From: Sulfitobacter maritimus
GTDB lineage: Bacteria > Pseudomonadota > Alphaproteobacteria > Rhodobacterales > Rhodobacteraceae
Direction of reading: 5' to 3'
DNA: 64,000 bases
NCBI RefSeq assembly: GCF_013346665.1
Contig: NZ_JABVBB010000017.1
Location: forward strand, 1-64,000
In this document: piece by piece, positions 41,564-51,500 of the stretch
Position numbering within the stretch: position 1 is the stretch's first letter
How the letters are laid out: every line of letters starts with the position of its first letter
Made by a program: the position numbers and the translations under genes
The notes under the pieces: model-generated
Seen by the model: only the letters and a program-made list of their open reading frames with translations
Told to the model about the DNA's origin: nothing
Database searches by the model: none

Positions 41564-42355
41564 ATGTTAGGAATGCGCATGCCCAACCCCCCAAGCTCAC
41601 TCTTCGTTGGGTCTCTCGCTAAGGGCCTCAAGATCTTGCGCGCGTTCGATTCGAGTGAAACTGAATTGGCGCTTAGTGAACTTGTCCGTAAAACTGGTCT
41701 CGATAAGAACTCTGTCCAGCGATTGGCAAACACACTCTACCTTGAGGGCTTTTTGTATAAGGATGAGTTAAGCCGACGCTTTAGACCGTCCCTCGCCTGG
41801 CTTGAGCTCGCAAACGCCTATTACTGGTCTGATCCCCTTGTCGCTCTGGCAATGCCTAAACTTATCGATTTGTCGAGAGAATTAGGCGAAACGGTCAATC
41901 TGGCTCGCCTAACGCAGGCTCATGTTATTTACGTATTTCGCCTGCCGACGACGAAGTCCAGATTTCCTGCAACTATTGCTGGAAGTAAGCTGCCCGCGCT
42001 CGGGACAGCGTCTGGCCGAGCGATGTTGGCTACGTGGGAGAAAGATGCTCGTGACAGCGCTCTGCAAGATTGGCCTTTACGCGCAGCCACTCCGGCCACG
42101 ATCCTGGATCGTACCCGGATCGCTGAAGACGTCGCTTCGGCTGCCCGCGATGGATATTCGATTACCTATGATCAAGCTATGGTAAATGAAATCAGTATTG
42201 CGGCCCCGATACGCAACCAAGCTGGATACGCAGTAGCTGCGGTCCAGTGTTCGGTTTCGAGACTCAATTGGCAGCCAGACCAGATAGCCACAAAAATTGT
42301 TCCCGCTTTGACAACTACTGCCAATAGCATCTTGGATCCCTTGCGTGCTGAGTGA
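41564..42355 (+). CDS. IclR-family transcriptional regulator
   Basis: The 263-residue protein has the IclR winged HTH (LALSELVRKTGLDKNSVQRL, then ANTLYLEGFL, about residues 35-65) and a GAF-like effector domain (about 95-258, with the GTASGRAMLA segment). Starts at 41564, 41576 (MRMPNPP) or later Met codons are all possible. It is divergent from the binding protein-racemase operon with 201 bp between starts, so it most likely regulates that operon. Confidence 0.9.
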   Translation: MLGMRMPNPPSSLFVGSLAKGLKILRAFDSSETELALSELVRKTGLDKNSVQRLANTLYLEGFLYKDELSRRFRPSLAWLELANAYYWSDPLVALAMPKLIDLSRELGETVNLARLTQAHVIYVFRLPTTKSRFPATIAGSKLPALGTASGRAMLATWEKDARDSALQDWPLRAATPATILDRTRIAEDVASAARDGYSITYDQAMVNEISIAAPIRNQAGYAVAAVQCSVSRLNWQPDQIATKIVPALTTTANSILDPLRAE

Positions 42356-42776
42356 CAACTTTCAAGGATCTTCGTGGATGCTGGAAGAACCTCTTGGAGG
42401 TAGAGCAAGATCCAAAGCGGAGGCCCCATCGCGCCCAGACCACATGGATTTAAGGATGGCCTCAAAGTCCCGACAACGAAAATAACATTGTATTCACTCT
42501 ACTCGGCATCGAAAACTTGCGAGAACCCATCGAAATGTACCGGTGCCATGCCGCTGACCACGCCGAATACTTACGCAGATAGCTCCCCACAACGCTTTAG
42601 GCCGCCAGCATGAGGCCATCCCGCTCGCGATCTGCTCTGCTACACCCCGTACTAAACGTAAAAAGGCTACGCTAACCGAATAGCGTAGCCTTTCAGGGCA
42701 CGGGACGCTCCTTGGAGGGAATTGCGTCCTAGTATGAGAGAAACATGCCCTGATCCTTACGAGAGTAGTACAAGAC
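42356..42776. other. Gene-free region between IclR and Flp pilin genes
   Basis: No gene is supported. The only clear structure is the 13-bp-stem hairpin at 42662-42693. Small frames here are shadows or very short. Confidence 0.45.
42662..42693. terminator. Strong 13-bp-stem hairpin, probable bidirectional terminator
   Basis: AAAGGCTACGCTA (42662-42674) pairs exactly with TAGCGTAGCCTTT (42681-42693) around ACCGAA. TTT ends the stem on the plus strand and AAA starts it, giving T-ends in both directions. It lies between convergent IclR and Flp genes, as expected for a shared terminator. Confidence 0.7.
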
Positions 42777-42968
42777 CTACTTAGTATCTTTTTTCACACT
42801 ATTGAGGTCCGATACGATTTGTTCTTTCAACGCTGTAGCAGAGGTGTCGATGGAGGAAAATACTGCAACTGCCAGGCCGACCACTGCGGCTGTCAGCACA
42901 ACCCAATCAACTGTAACCGCACCGTCTTCGTCGCGGGCAAACCGCTTTAGTTTTAGAGCAAACTTCAT
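42777..42968 (-). CDS. Flp/Fap-type pilin (type IVb)
   Basis: The 63-residue protein has the type IVb pilin pattern: a short basic leader (MKFALKLKRFARDEDG), a Gly cleavage site and a hydrophobic helix (AVTVDWVVLTAAVVGLAVAV). At the usual Glu5 position near the start of the helix an Asp is found (VDW) in place of the common IEY. It would be processed by a TadV-type peptidase and assembled by Tad machinery. None of those genes is in the window, so it is an orphan pilin. AGGAAT lies upstream of the ATG. Confidence 0.85.
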   Translation of the reverse strand: MKFALKLKRFARDEDGAVTVDWVVLTAAVVGLAVAVFSSIDTSATALKEQIVSDLNSVKKDTK

Positions 42969-43317
42969 TGGCCTATTCCTTTCGTTATGACCGTCTGAAG
43001 CTATTGATACTTTCCGTCTATGGCCTGAATACGGCTAGAGCGGCTGGAAGCTTGGTGATTTCGAGGCATAAATAAGGCGGTGCGCACCTGTAGGTTGATC
43101 CATGGCACTTCAAGATGATCTGGCTCTCGTTATGAGGGTGCTTTCGGACAAAGACCCGTTCGAGGGCGCTCAATTTCAAATGCCAAAAGAGTGAGTGTCT
43201 CGCCAACATCCGGCGATTGCCTTCAGCCTCGATTCGATGGTCCGTCCGACTACATAAGCCCCCCTCAAGGCGAAGTCACTTCTGCCGCCGATACTGGTCG
43301 TCGCCGGCATTGGCCCG

Positions 43318-43669
43318 ATGGTGCAAACTGTGCAATGTGAAGGAAAGCTTAATGCCCACCGTCAAGTGATAGCCATGGCGCGGCGGCATGGTGTTTCCGG
43401 GTCACTACTGACTACTTGGCGGCAGTATAGTAACGGCAAGTGACGAAGGAACCTTTCACATCGCAGGCTAATCCGATCAAGGCCAGACTGCTTCCGGACT
43501 GTCGGGTTGAGGCGGCCCTTCCGAACGGACAGTGCGTCGTCTCGCCAACCACATTTGATGCCGGAGAGCTTGCCCGGTTTCGGGTAGTGGTGGATTGGCG
43601 ATGATTCCGTTTCCGGCGGGTGTGGAGGTGGGGATTACAGGCGGCGTCACCGATATGCACGGGACATGA
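43318..43669 (+). pseudogene. IS66-family relic (tnpA end and tnpB start)
   Basis: Two pieces of IS66 accessory genes are recognisable on the plus strand. HRQVIAMARRHGVSGSLLTT then WRQYSNGK, ending in TGA at 43443, matches the HTH of IS66 TnpA. ATG at 43601 opens MIPFPAGVEVGITGGVTDMH, the start of TnpB, which stops after 22 residues. The tnpC transposase is missing, so the element is dead. Confidence 0.65.
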
Positions 43670-43683
43670 GAAGAATAGAACCC

Positions 43684-45579
43684 TTACTTCACAAATGGCA
43701 TCAATCCGGCCTGCCCGCCTTTGTCGGCCACAAACTCTACACCCCATTGTGTGAAGTGGGTCTCGTCCCAGAGCAAGGGGCGGCCCTTATCGTTCAGCAT
43801 ATGACACGCATTTTGAGCGCAAAGCATAGACAGAATATCAATCATCTCGACTTCAGGTTCTGCAGCGATCACAGCATTGGTTGGCGGTGTCCACGAACGG
43901 ATATTCTTATAGGCATAACCACTCAAGCCTTGGGTAGTGCCCAACTGGTTTGCGAGTTGCACGGGGCTACGCTTGAACGTCTTGTTGCTGACCGCGTAAA
44001 TCTGCGCATCGGTGCGGGCGGCCAACTGTTGAAACGAGGCAGACATCACCGCTAGTGATACATCACGCCATGCAAAGGCCAACACAATCGCATCCGCCTT
44101 CTCAAATGCAGGGCCGGACGTGGCAAGATCCATCATCTCGGGGCACTTTGTTAGCAAATTGGGGTCTTTGATTGAATAAGGATTATCCTCCTCCAGGAAG
44201 GTCTTCAACATACCCCCTGCCAGATATGGGATGTTGCAAGTGGTCCAAACAGAACGTGTAATCAGGTCAACGGTCTTTTCAGCATCCAGCGCGGCCAGAA
44301 CATTTACGTAATCGGCGGCTTGGGAGTCTCCGATTATCAACACGTTAGGCCGTATGTTCTGTGGATCATCCGCATAGTCCTGTTGGCGTTGTAAATTTAG
44401 GAAATACGGCCACAAGAATTTCTCCATAGCTTCCATGTCCAGTGTATTCAACGAATAGAGTGCATCAGGCCCGCGTCCGGGCCACCCACCGGTGCCCCAG
44501 GCATGCAAAGGCAGAGCAAAGGCGACCATAACCACCGCAATTGAAGCCCGCCATGCGGTCAAAAAGACATGTGTACCGCGTCGCAAAGGTTGTTCTACGA
44601 TGAAGAATAGCGCGGCGGTCCCAAGAGCGACCAGTGCCAGTAATCCTGCCGTTTCCGCAGGTTCAGGCGGGCGTTGAAGAATGTAAAAACCAAAGACAAC
44701 AATCGGCCAATGCACCAGATATGCAGAATAACTGACATCGCCCAAGGCACAGAGCACCCGGTTGGAAACGGCCTTAGACAGAAAAGACGCGGTACCTACC
44801 CAGAGCAATACCCCTGTTGCCAGCACAACGGGCAAGGCAGCAACGCCAGGGAAAGGCGTCAGCTTATTATAGGCAACAAAGCAGACCACCACCACCGCCA
44901 AGGCTAGCGCGTATAAGCTGTGCTTGAGCAAAGCTGATCTGGGCACATAGGGTTGCCCCAGAAAGGCCATGCCCCCTAAGCAGAATTCATACCCGCGCAG
45001 CGGCATCAGGAAGAACGCCGATACCGGGGAGACACCCATGAACCAAAGACTTGCAAAGCACGACAATATGGCAACCGCGACAATCAAAAGAACGGGACCC
45101 AGACGGCCAAGGCGCGCCCCCAACACCATCAAGACAGGCCAGATCAGGTAAAACTGGATCTCTACAGCTAAAGACCATGTGTGCAGCAACGGCTTGCGAA
45201 TGGCGTCCGCGTCAAAATATCCTGCTTCAGCCCAAAAATAGAAGTTTGAAAGCCCCAAGGGGGCAAGGATGCTCACCGCTGAAAGCCGCTCAAAATCAAA
45301 CGCTGCGAATAGAGTAAGCCCGGCAAGGAACACTCCGACAGCTGTGGCAAAAAGCGCCGGAAACAACCGCTTGATGCGCCGAATGCAGAAATCCCTATAG
45401 GCGAATCTACCGTCTTGTATTTGACCTAAAATGATCCCGGTCATCAGGTAACCGCTGATCACAAAGAAAATATCAACCCCAATGAAGCCACCTGAGATGG
45501 GCGGAATATCGAAGTGGAACAAGATCACCGCAATTACGGCAATGCCACGTAGGCCTTGAATGTCCAAACGACGATCCAT
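43684..45579 (-). CDS. Acyltransferase 3 with SGNH domain (O-antigen acetylase type)
   Basis: The 631-residue membrane protein begins MDRRLDIQGLRGIAVIAVIL, then FHF, the acyltransferase 3 hallmark (RGxAxxxVxxFH). About ten membrane segments extend to residue 375. The C-terminal periplasmic SGNH hydrolase domain has VLIIGDSQAADY near 418 and the catalytic WDETHF near 612. Proteins of this OafA/YrhL-like architecture O-acetylate surface polysaccharides: the membrane part moves acetyl groups and the SGNH part transfers them. GGAGCC precedes the start. Its neighbours 46-52 kb make an exopolysaccharide, which is the likely target. Confidence 0.92.
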   Translation of the reverse strand: MDRRLDIQGLRGIAVIAVILFHFDIPPISGGFIGVDIFFVISGYLMTGIILGQIQDGRFAYRDFCIRRIKRLFPALFATAVGVFLAGLTLFAAFDFERLSAVSILAPLGLSNFYFWAEAGYFDADAIRKPLLHTWSLAVEIQFYLIWPVLMVLGARLGRLGPVLLIVAVAILSCFASLWFMGVSPVSAFFLMPLRGYEFCLGGMAFLGQPYVPRSALLKHSLYALALAVVVVCFVAYNKLTPFPGVAALPVVLATGVLLWVGTASFLSKAVSNRVLCALGDVSYSAYLVHWPIVVFGFYILQRPPEPAETAGLLALVALGTAALFFIVEQPLRRGTHVFLTAWRASIAVVMVAFALPLHAWGTGGWPGRGPDALYSLNTLDMEAMEKFLWPYFLNLQRQQDYADDPQNIRPNVLIIGDSQAADYVNVLAALDAEKTVDLITRSVWTTCNIPYLAGGMLKTFLEEDNPYSIKDPNLLTKCPEMMDLATSGPAFEKADAIVLAFAWRDVSLAVMSASFQQLAARTDAQIYAVSNKTFKRSPVQLANQLGTTQGLSGYAYKNIRSWTPPTNAVIAAEPEVEMIDILSMLCAQNACHMLNDKGRPLLWDETHFTQWGVEFVADKGGQAGLMPFVK

Positions 45580-45976
45580 GATGGGGCTCCATAAGCAGTA
45601 TTAGGCCTTTTTCCCGAAGGACCTCGACAGAAACTTCCAAACAGGTGCGGCAGGATGGCCTGCCCCGCTGGCGTCGTGTTTGGCCTTGAGATGGCCTAGA
45701 GGCGCGCTCGGCGTCATGCCCTTCCAACGATTTTTGCTTTTGCGGGCTATAGTCTTGATGTCGACCTGCTCTCAACCTTTAATGTGTGGCGTAATATTGT
45801 GAGCAGTGTCCCAACAGTTGGCGTCACTCCGCGGGTGGCGCAGGCTAAGCGGAGCCTTCGCATAGCGAAGCGAGATCCGTGCGGGACAGTCGGACACTGT
45901 TCAGCAGGCCGCTGAAGGAACACAGTATGCGAATTTTGATGGTTCAGCTTGCAGCAGTTTTGTTTCGGTGTTCGGG
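45580..45976. other. Intergenic region with dispersed repeat copy B
   Basis: It separates the acyltransferase from the DUF3131 gene. Repeat copy B (45799-45884) is the only structure found; no gene is supported. Confidence 0.45.
45799..45884 (+). repeat. 85-bp dispersed repeat, copy B
   Basis: Second copy of the repeat at 38372-38456, in the same orientation. The block from GCGGAGCCTTCGCATAGCG through AAGCGAG is identical. Immediately outside the repeat the two flanks are unrelated, so the boundaries are close to those given. Confidence 0.6.
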
Positions 45977-48517
45977 TCAGGCCTCGGCCTTCAGCATCGC
46001 TGCGATGGATTGAAGGATGATGGCATTGGTGTTGATATCGCTATATGTCTTGCTGGCAGCCCCTGTTCTTTGATTGATGCTGGAAGCAAAGCCATAAGGC
46101 GTTTTGGACTTATCGCGCACCAAGGATAGCAACTTGTCGCAGAATGGGTGGTCCCTGTAAGATGCCCACAGATAGGCTGCTTTAGAGCTGATCGAAAGGT
46201 GCTCTTCTCGAAATTCTTCGGTTCGATGTGCATCCAAACCGGCTACGGTGTCGGTGGCCCAAACCCTTTCGGCGACATCGAATTGAAGACCTTGATAGAC
46301 AAACCAGGGGTCACTGTTGATCGGTGTCTCAGACACAGCGATCATCCGTCCGGTTTCTCTATACTCGTCGAGCTGAGCGGCAAAGAGCACATCCGCGAGA
46401 TAAGCCGACTCCGGCGACATACCGAACTCAAGCGCTTCCGTTAGAAGGGGCTCCGCGCCAAGGGGGCCAATATGCCCACAAACTTCGAGCAGTGCCATCT
46501 GACCATCGGAGGGGCTTCGGCCCTGAAAAACCTCATAGGGTGATTTTACTTCGATGCCCCAGGTTCGAAACGCCCAAGCGGCATAATGCGCGCAATGTGA
46601 TCGGAAGGTGGTTTCCAATTGGCCGTTTTCGACGGAGTAGACAATGCCATCTTTTACGATGTCCCGTAGGTCCCATCTCTCCACCGTCGATGCTGCGCGA
46701 TCCTTCACTAGGGGATGGATCTCGAGGTTGTACAAAGCGGATAAGAGACGGCCTGCATCACAGCCATCAAAGTTGCGATTTCCCCATTTGATCTTATCTG
46801 TGGCGATCCAGCCTTGGGGTAAAAGTCGGCCTTGGGAGCGGCGCCCCGCCAGATTGGGCAGGATACGCCTGATAGATCTTTGGAACTTCTTGGGCGTGAT
46901 CAGGCCCAAGTCGACGGCAGCCATCAACGCGAAGATGTGGCTTCCTACATCCCACATCGTGACCGCCTCATGGAGCCTGCGCTGACCAGGGGCAAAACTC
47001 GCTGTGGCAGGGCAAAGACCAGTTTGGGGGTTGGTCCATTTCTCGAAATAAGACCAGGCCACCTTGGCATCCGCCAGCAATTGTGCGCGTGCTTCCTCAC
47101 TTCGCTGTCCCGAAGCTTCAGTGACTTGCAGATTGAAGGACTGGGTTCTGCGGTGATGGGTGATGTAAGGGCCGGTTGGCACGATACGCCTGACATAGGC
47201 CGGAAGCGCCACAAAATTGGAGATCCCATCCGTCTCAATCTCACCAAGGGCATTTTTCAGCGCAATCCGATGGGCTCGGTTTTGCACAAGATCTGCTGAA
47301 ATGACGAGAACGCAGTCCCCTGTACCGGCCGCTGCTCCTAAGGGGGTTCTTAGGTCGCGGGCATCTTGGATGGGGATTGCTGGTAAGTTCAGGATGTTCT
47401 GCGCAGTCAATCCGGCTTCACGAGCGGTCCCAAGTTTTATGCCAATCCCGTAGCCCCCCTCAGGAGCGGAGCTTGGGGGAGTGGGTGGTGTTTTCTGCGT
47501 ATGTCTGAAGATGTCGATAGGGTCGCTTGAAGAGGAGGTTTCTTGCAAAGTGATCCAGTAGCCGGCGGCAGGACTTGAAGAGGTCTCAAAGCCAAAGCTC
47601 GAGGGCTTTCCTTCAGCCATGAGCTCTTGTCGAAAGGTCGCTAGGACTTTGCGGTCTGGGTCGCGGATATTTTGGGGCAGGACAAAATGCAGCCCGACGT
47701 TTCGTCGGTAGGCGTAGGCGTCGCGGAACTGGATGTCGGAGGCAAGGATTGGGCTGACCCAGTGATCTCCCGTTTGGCTGAGCGCTTGTGATGCGAATGC
47801 TGTGGCGGCCGCCTCAAGGGCCGCCATGGGAATTGCCGAGAAGTCCCGTGCAGACAAATAGTATACGCGTTCCACAGATTGAGGCTGAGAAAGACTGTAG
47901 AGGTTAGACGCCTGCTGTAGCTGCACTCTTTGGCCGCCCACCATTCTGGCCACGCCGTCTTTCCAAGCCTCAGGTCTGACCTCCGTGCTCCTGGGAGGGC
48001 GCATTAGGACATTTCGGATGCCCGCCGCCCGCACGCCCGATGGCGCAAGGGGGCTATCGACCAGGTTGCAGGCAATGGTTTGACTAGCCGCCCCAAAGGG
48101 TTCCCCTGCTAGGCTACCACCTAGAGCCTCCTGCAACGAGCGCCCCGCCTCATAGGCTGCACGGGCCTGAAAATACGGCGTCATGCGTCCAAGGTTTGGG
48201 ACAAGCGGTACAACTTCGATCAGACCAGGAGTGCGTTCAAGGTGCCCCCGAAGCGCGGCTGATAGCGTGCTGTTGGCGGTCTCCAGCGCGCTCTGCCCCA
48301 AAAGTGTCGGATCGACCACACAGGTCACTGGCAGGCCTTTGCGCATCAGTGCGTCGAGAACAATGGCGGTTCGGGCGAGATCAGTGCCCGGGGACAGGTC
48401 ATCTAGCACGACAAGTGTATTTTGAACCGTCGTACTGGATGCGACTCCAGTTGTTGGGAAAGCCAAAGCGATGGGAGCGGCTGTGCCCCACTTGAGGAAT
48501 GTTCGTCGCGCGATCAC
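45977..48517 (-). CDS. DUF3131-domain protein with twin-arginine-type signal
   Basis: The 846-residue protein starts MIARRTFLKWGTAAPIALAF, a twin-arginine (RRTFLK) export signal with a hydrophobic helix. The middle (about 60-330) resembles a polysaccharide-deacetylase-like or GH-like barrel (VVLDDLSPGTDL). The C-terminal half carries the DUF3131 domain (from about 490, AKVAWSYFEKWTNPQTGLCP). DUF3131 proteins occur with glycosyltransferases and are thought to be glucan-active (alpha/alpha toroid). It overlaps the stop of the trimodular synthase by ATGA (48514-48517), so the two are one operon. A periplasmic exopolysaccharide-processing role is inferred. Confidence 0.8.
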   Translation of the reverse strand: MIARRTFLKWGTAAPIALAFPTTGVASSTTVQNTLVVLDDLSPGTDLARTAIVLDALMRKGLPVTCVVDPTLLGQSALETANSTLSAALRGHLERTPGLIEVVPLVPNLGRMTPYFQARAAYEAGRSLQEALGGSLAGEPFGAASQTIACNLVDSPLAPSGVRAAGIRNVLMRPPRSTEVRPEAWKDGVARMVGGQRVQLQQASNLYSLSQPQSVERVYYLSARDFSAIPMAALEAAATAFASQALSQTGDHWVSPILASDIQFRDAYAYRRNVGLHFVLPQNIRDPDRKVLATFRQELMAEGKPSSFGFETSSSPAAGYWITLQETSSSSDPIDIFRHTQKTPPTPPSSAPEGGYGIGIKLGTAREAGLTAQNILNLPAIPIQDARDLRTPLGAAAGTGDCVLVISADLVQNRAHRIALKNALGEIETDGISNFVALPAYVRRIVPTGPYITHHRRTQSFNLQVTEASGQRSEEARAQLLADAKVAWSYFEKWTNPQTGLCPATASFAPGQRRLHEAVTMWDVGSHIFALMAAVDLGLITPKKFQRSIRRILPNLAGRRSQGRLLPQGWIATDKIKWGNRNFDGCDAGRLLSALYNLEIHPLVKDRAASTVERWDLRDIVKDGIVYSVENGQLETTFRSHCAHYAAWAFRTWGIEVKSPYEVFQGRSPSDGQMALLEVCGHIGPLGAEPLLTEALEFGMSPESAYLADVLFAAQLDEYRETGRMIAVSETPINSDPWFVYQGLQFDVAERVWATDTVAGLDAHRTEEFREEHLSISSKAAYLWASYRDHPFCDKLLSLVRDKSKTPYGFASSINQRTGAASKTYSDINTNAIILQSIAAMLKAEA

Positions 48518-51500
48518 GTCAGCTTCGCCTGCTCAAATCTGTATCCCACACGGGTCATGCGGCCCCAAGAGGCCAAGGATCCTGTTGCCGCCCGCCAGAC
48601 GGCTTGGATCACGCAAATATAGAGAACCTGACGATAATAAACGCGTTGCAAGGGGAGCAAAAGCAGCAAGCTTCGGTCTTCCTTGGGGTCGAACCGAAAC
48701 GCGATAACGGCGCTCAAAATTTCCAGCGCTGGCAAAGCAAGATATGCAATCAGCAATGGGTTGGTCAGAAGATCTGCGTAATCCTGTTCTGTGGCTCCAA
48801 AGGTCATGAAAAACTCTACAAGGAGAAGTATGAGAAACAGGTCTGCCAGAGGTGCGATGAAGGGCATCAGGTAGCCGAAGATCGCCAAATCCGGAAGCGC
48901 CACGAGACCCAAGCTGCGGCGTTCTCCTATGGCACCTAGGTGTTTCCAACCCGCCTGCATCATGCCCAGGGACCAACGCAGACGTTGGGTCATCAAAGCC
49001 CTGAGGGGTGTGGGGGCTTCCGTAAGGGCCACAGCGCGGTCTTCATAAATGACCTGATAATCTGATCGCAGCATTGCCATTGTCATATCGGCATCTTCGG
49101 TCAGCGTTTCGGTAGAAAAAATGCCAGCTTCCATAAGTGCCGTGGCGCGCCATGCACCAATCGCTCCGGGCACAACCGTGATGGCATTGAGATATTCCTT
49201 GGCGCGGCGCTCGACAGCTTGCGCCGTGATATACTCCAGTGCCTGCAGGCGCGTGAGGAGATTGCCGCGGTTGCCGACCACGACCCGTCCGGCCACAGCG
49301 CCCACTTGAGGGTCATCGAAATGGGTTGCCAACAGCCCGACGGCATCAGGTGCGATCTGTGAATCCGCGTCAATGCAGATCAAAACCTCGCATTGGGATT
49401 CATTGAGTGCTGCGTTGAGCGCGGCGGCTTTGCCCCGATTGGGCTGTCTCAGAACGGTCACGAGCGGATGATGCGCGAAACTGATCGCCTTCTCGTAAGT
49501 GTTGTCGGTCGAACCATCATCTACAACGATAATGTCGAAGTCGGGGTAGTCGGAGTAGAGGGCCTCCCGGATACATTTTTCGATGACCTTCCCTTCGTTG
49601 TATGCAGGTATGACAATCGTGACGGAAGGCGTGTCTTTTGTCGGAGACGTAACATGGCGTTTGCGCTTTGTGGCCAGCAGCAAAAGACCCACCGAGCGGA
49701 AAATCCCGATGGCGAAGACAGACCAGAACGCGATTTTTAGAAGAGACCAACTGCTTCCGATCGCCAGAAAAGACATGTTGCCGAAGGTCGATGTTACGCG
49801 ACTCCCTTCGGGCATGAGCAGGTCCGGCGGCGCACCCAAGAGCTCTCCCAAAGTGGTGAATGTATATCCCTGTTCGCGGAGTTCGGAGATCACCCGCGGT
49901 AGGGCCGCCACGGTCTGGCTTTGGTCCCCTCCTCCGTCATGCAACAGAACAACACCGCCGGCATTGATCTCCACCTGTCGGATGATCTCATCGGCAAGCT
50001 CATCGGCAGTTTGCGTGATCCAATCGCGGGGGACGATATCCATGCCCGCGATAATGTATCCTGCTTTCTCCAAAGGCATGAGAGAAGCGACTTCTTTGGA
50101 GGTTATCGGCCCTCCGCTGCGCATGTAAGGCTCACGGTAAAGCCGCATGTTTTTGCCTGTTATGCCGTTGAGCAGCAGCTGTGTAGAGTTGATCTCTACC
50201 TTCGCGCGGGCTGCCGAGACCTTTCCCATGTTCGGGTGTGAGTAAGTGTGAGAGCCCAGTTCATGCCCCTCTGTCAGAATGCGCGTAACCAAATCCGGCG
50301 CAGCTACTGCGCTGTTGCCCAGAACGAAGAAAGATCCCGGCGTCTGGGTCTCTTTCAAAATGTCCAGGGCGGCGGGTGTATGCTTTGGATGCGGCCCATC
50401 ATCAAAAGTCAGAACAACTTGGTTGGGCGCCCCTCCCCCATAGAGTTGAACGATACTGGCTCGCGGAAGCGCCTCATAGGAGACCGCCGAAATCTTGCCG
50501 GTATCGGTGAATTCTATCAGGCGCTTTCCCACTTGGGGCATCGAGACCGGTGCCACAAAGGGCCCGTCCCCCAGAAGCTCCACGTAGTTCGACAAAACGA
50601 TATTTTGGAGGCTCTCGCGCTCAAGGCCGCGCCCTCGTGTGGTTTGGTCGATGACCGCCCATATTCCCGGATCTTCATAGCCTAGCCCGCTAAGACCAAA
50701 TGCGGTTACCCCACGGTCCTGCAAGTTCAGAATTTGGTTATGCGCAGAAGCGGCCTCCAGCATCCACGTCCGGTGCTGGCGGCCTTGGCCGTCTACATAG
50801 CTCGCGCGCGTATTACCTACTGCAGCGGCAAACTCCGGCTGCTTCTCTTGATCAGCAAGCGCAGTCATTATCTTGGCGAAGGATTGGATCTCTGGGCGCG
50901 GGCGCCCAGAGATCCAATCGACAGCATGCGTGCCAAGCTCAATAACAAGCTTGCCGGGCGCGACGTGTCTTTGAAGCGATGCGATATGGCGATCAAACCA
51001 ATGTTTGTCGGCAAGGGGCTGGGGCGCAGATCCGAGCCAATACTCCTGATAGCCATTAACGATCACGGTATCAAAAAAGCGGTTGGCAATGACCAGCAGG
51101 CTATCGGACGCACTACTGGGCAGCTTCACGCAGGATGCCAGCTCTCGTTCGTTCAAGTCTGTGGTGACTTGGCGGCTGAGCGTGCTGAATACATTCTCTC
51201 GCAGAGAGGTAAGCGGCCTTGCATCTAGGCAGAAACCCTCCACAGGGTTTTCTGCTGGCTGTAGGCTGAAAAAATTCCCAAGCGCTGTTGTGACCGTCTC
51301 AGGTCCACCCTCAGTGGTCAGAAGCCGCGAAGTCGCCGGATCGATCTGAAGTATGGGCATCACTTTCAGGGACGGGTTCTGAGCCGCATATTCCCACAGA
51401 GAATCGCGGGTTTCTTCAGTGACGCCGCGCACTTCGACCCTGCCCTTTGTGGTTGTCAGATGAAACCATGTGGGCAGAACCACATGGAGAGTACCACAGC

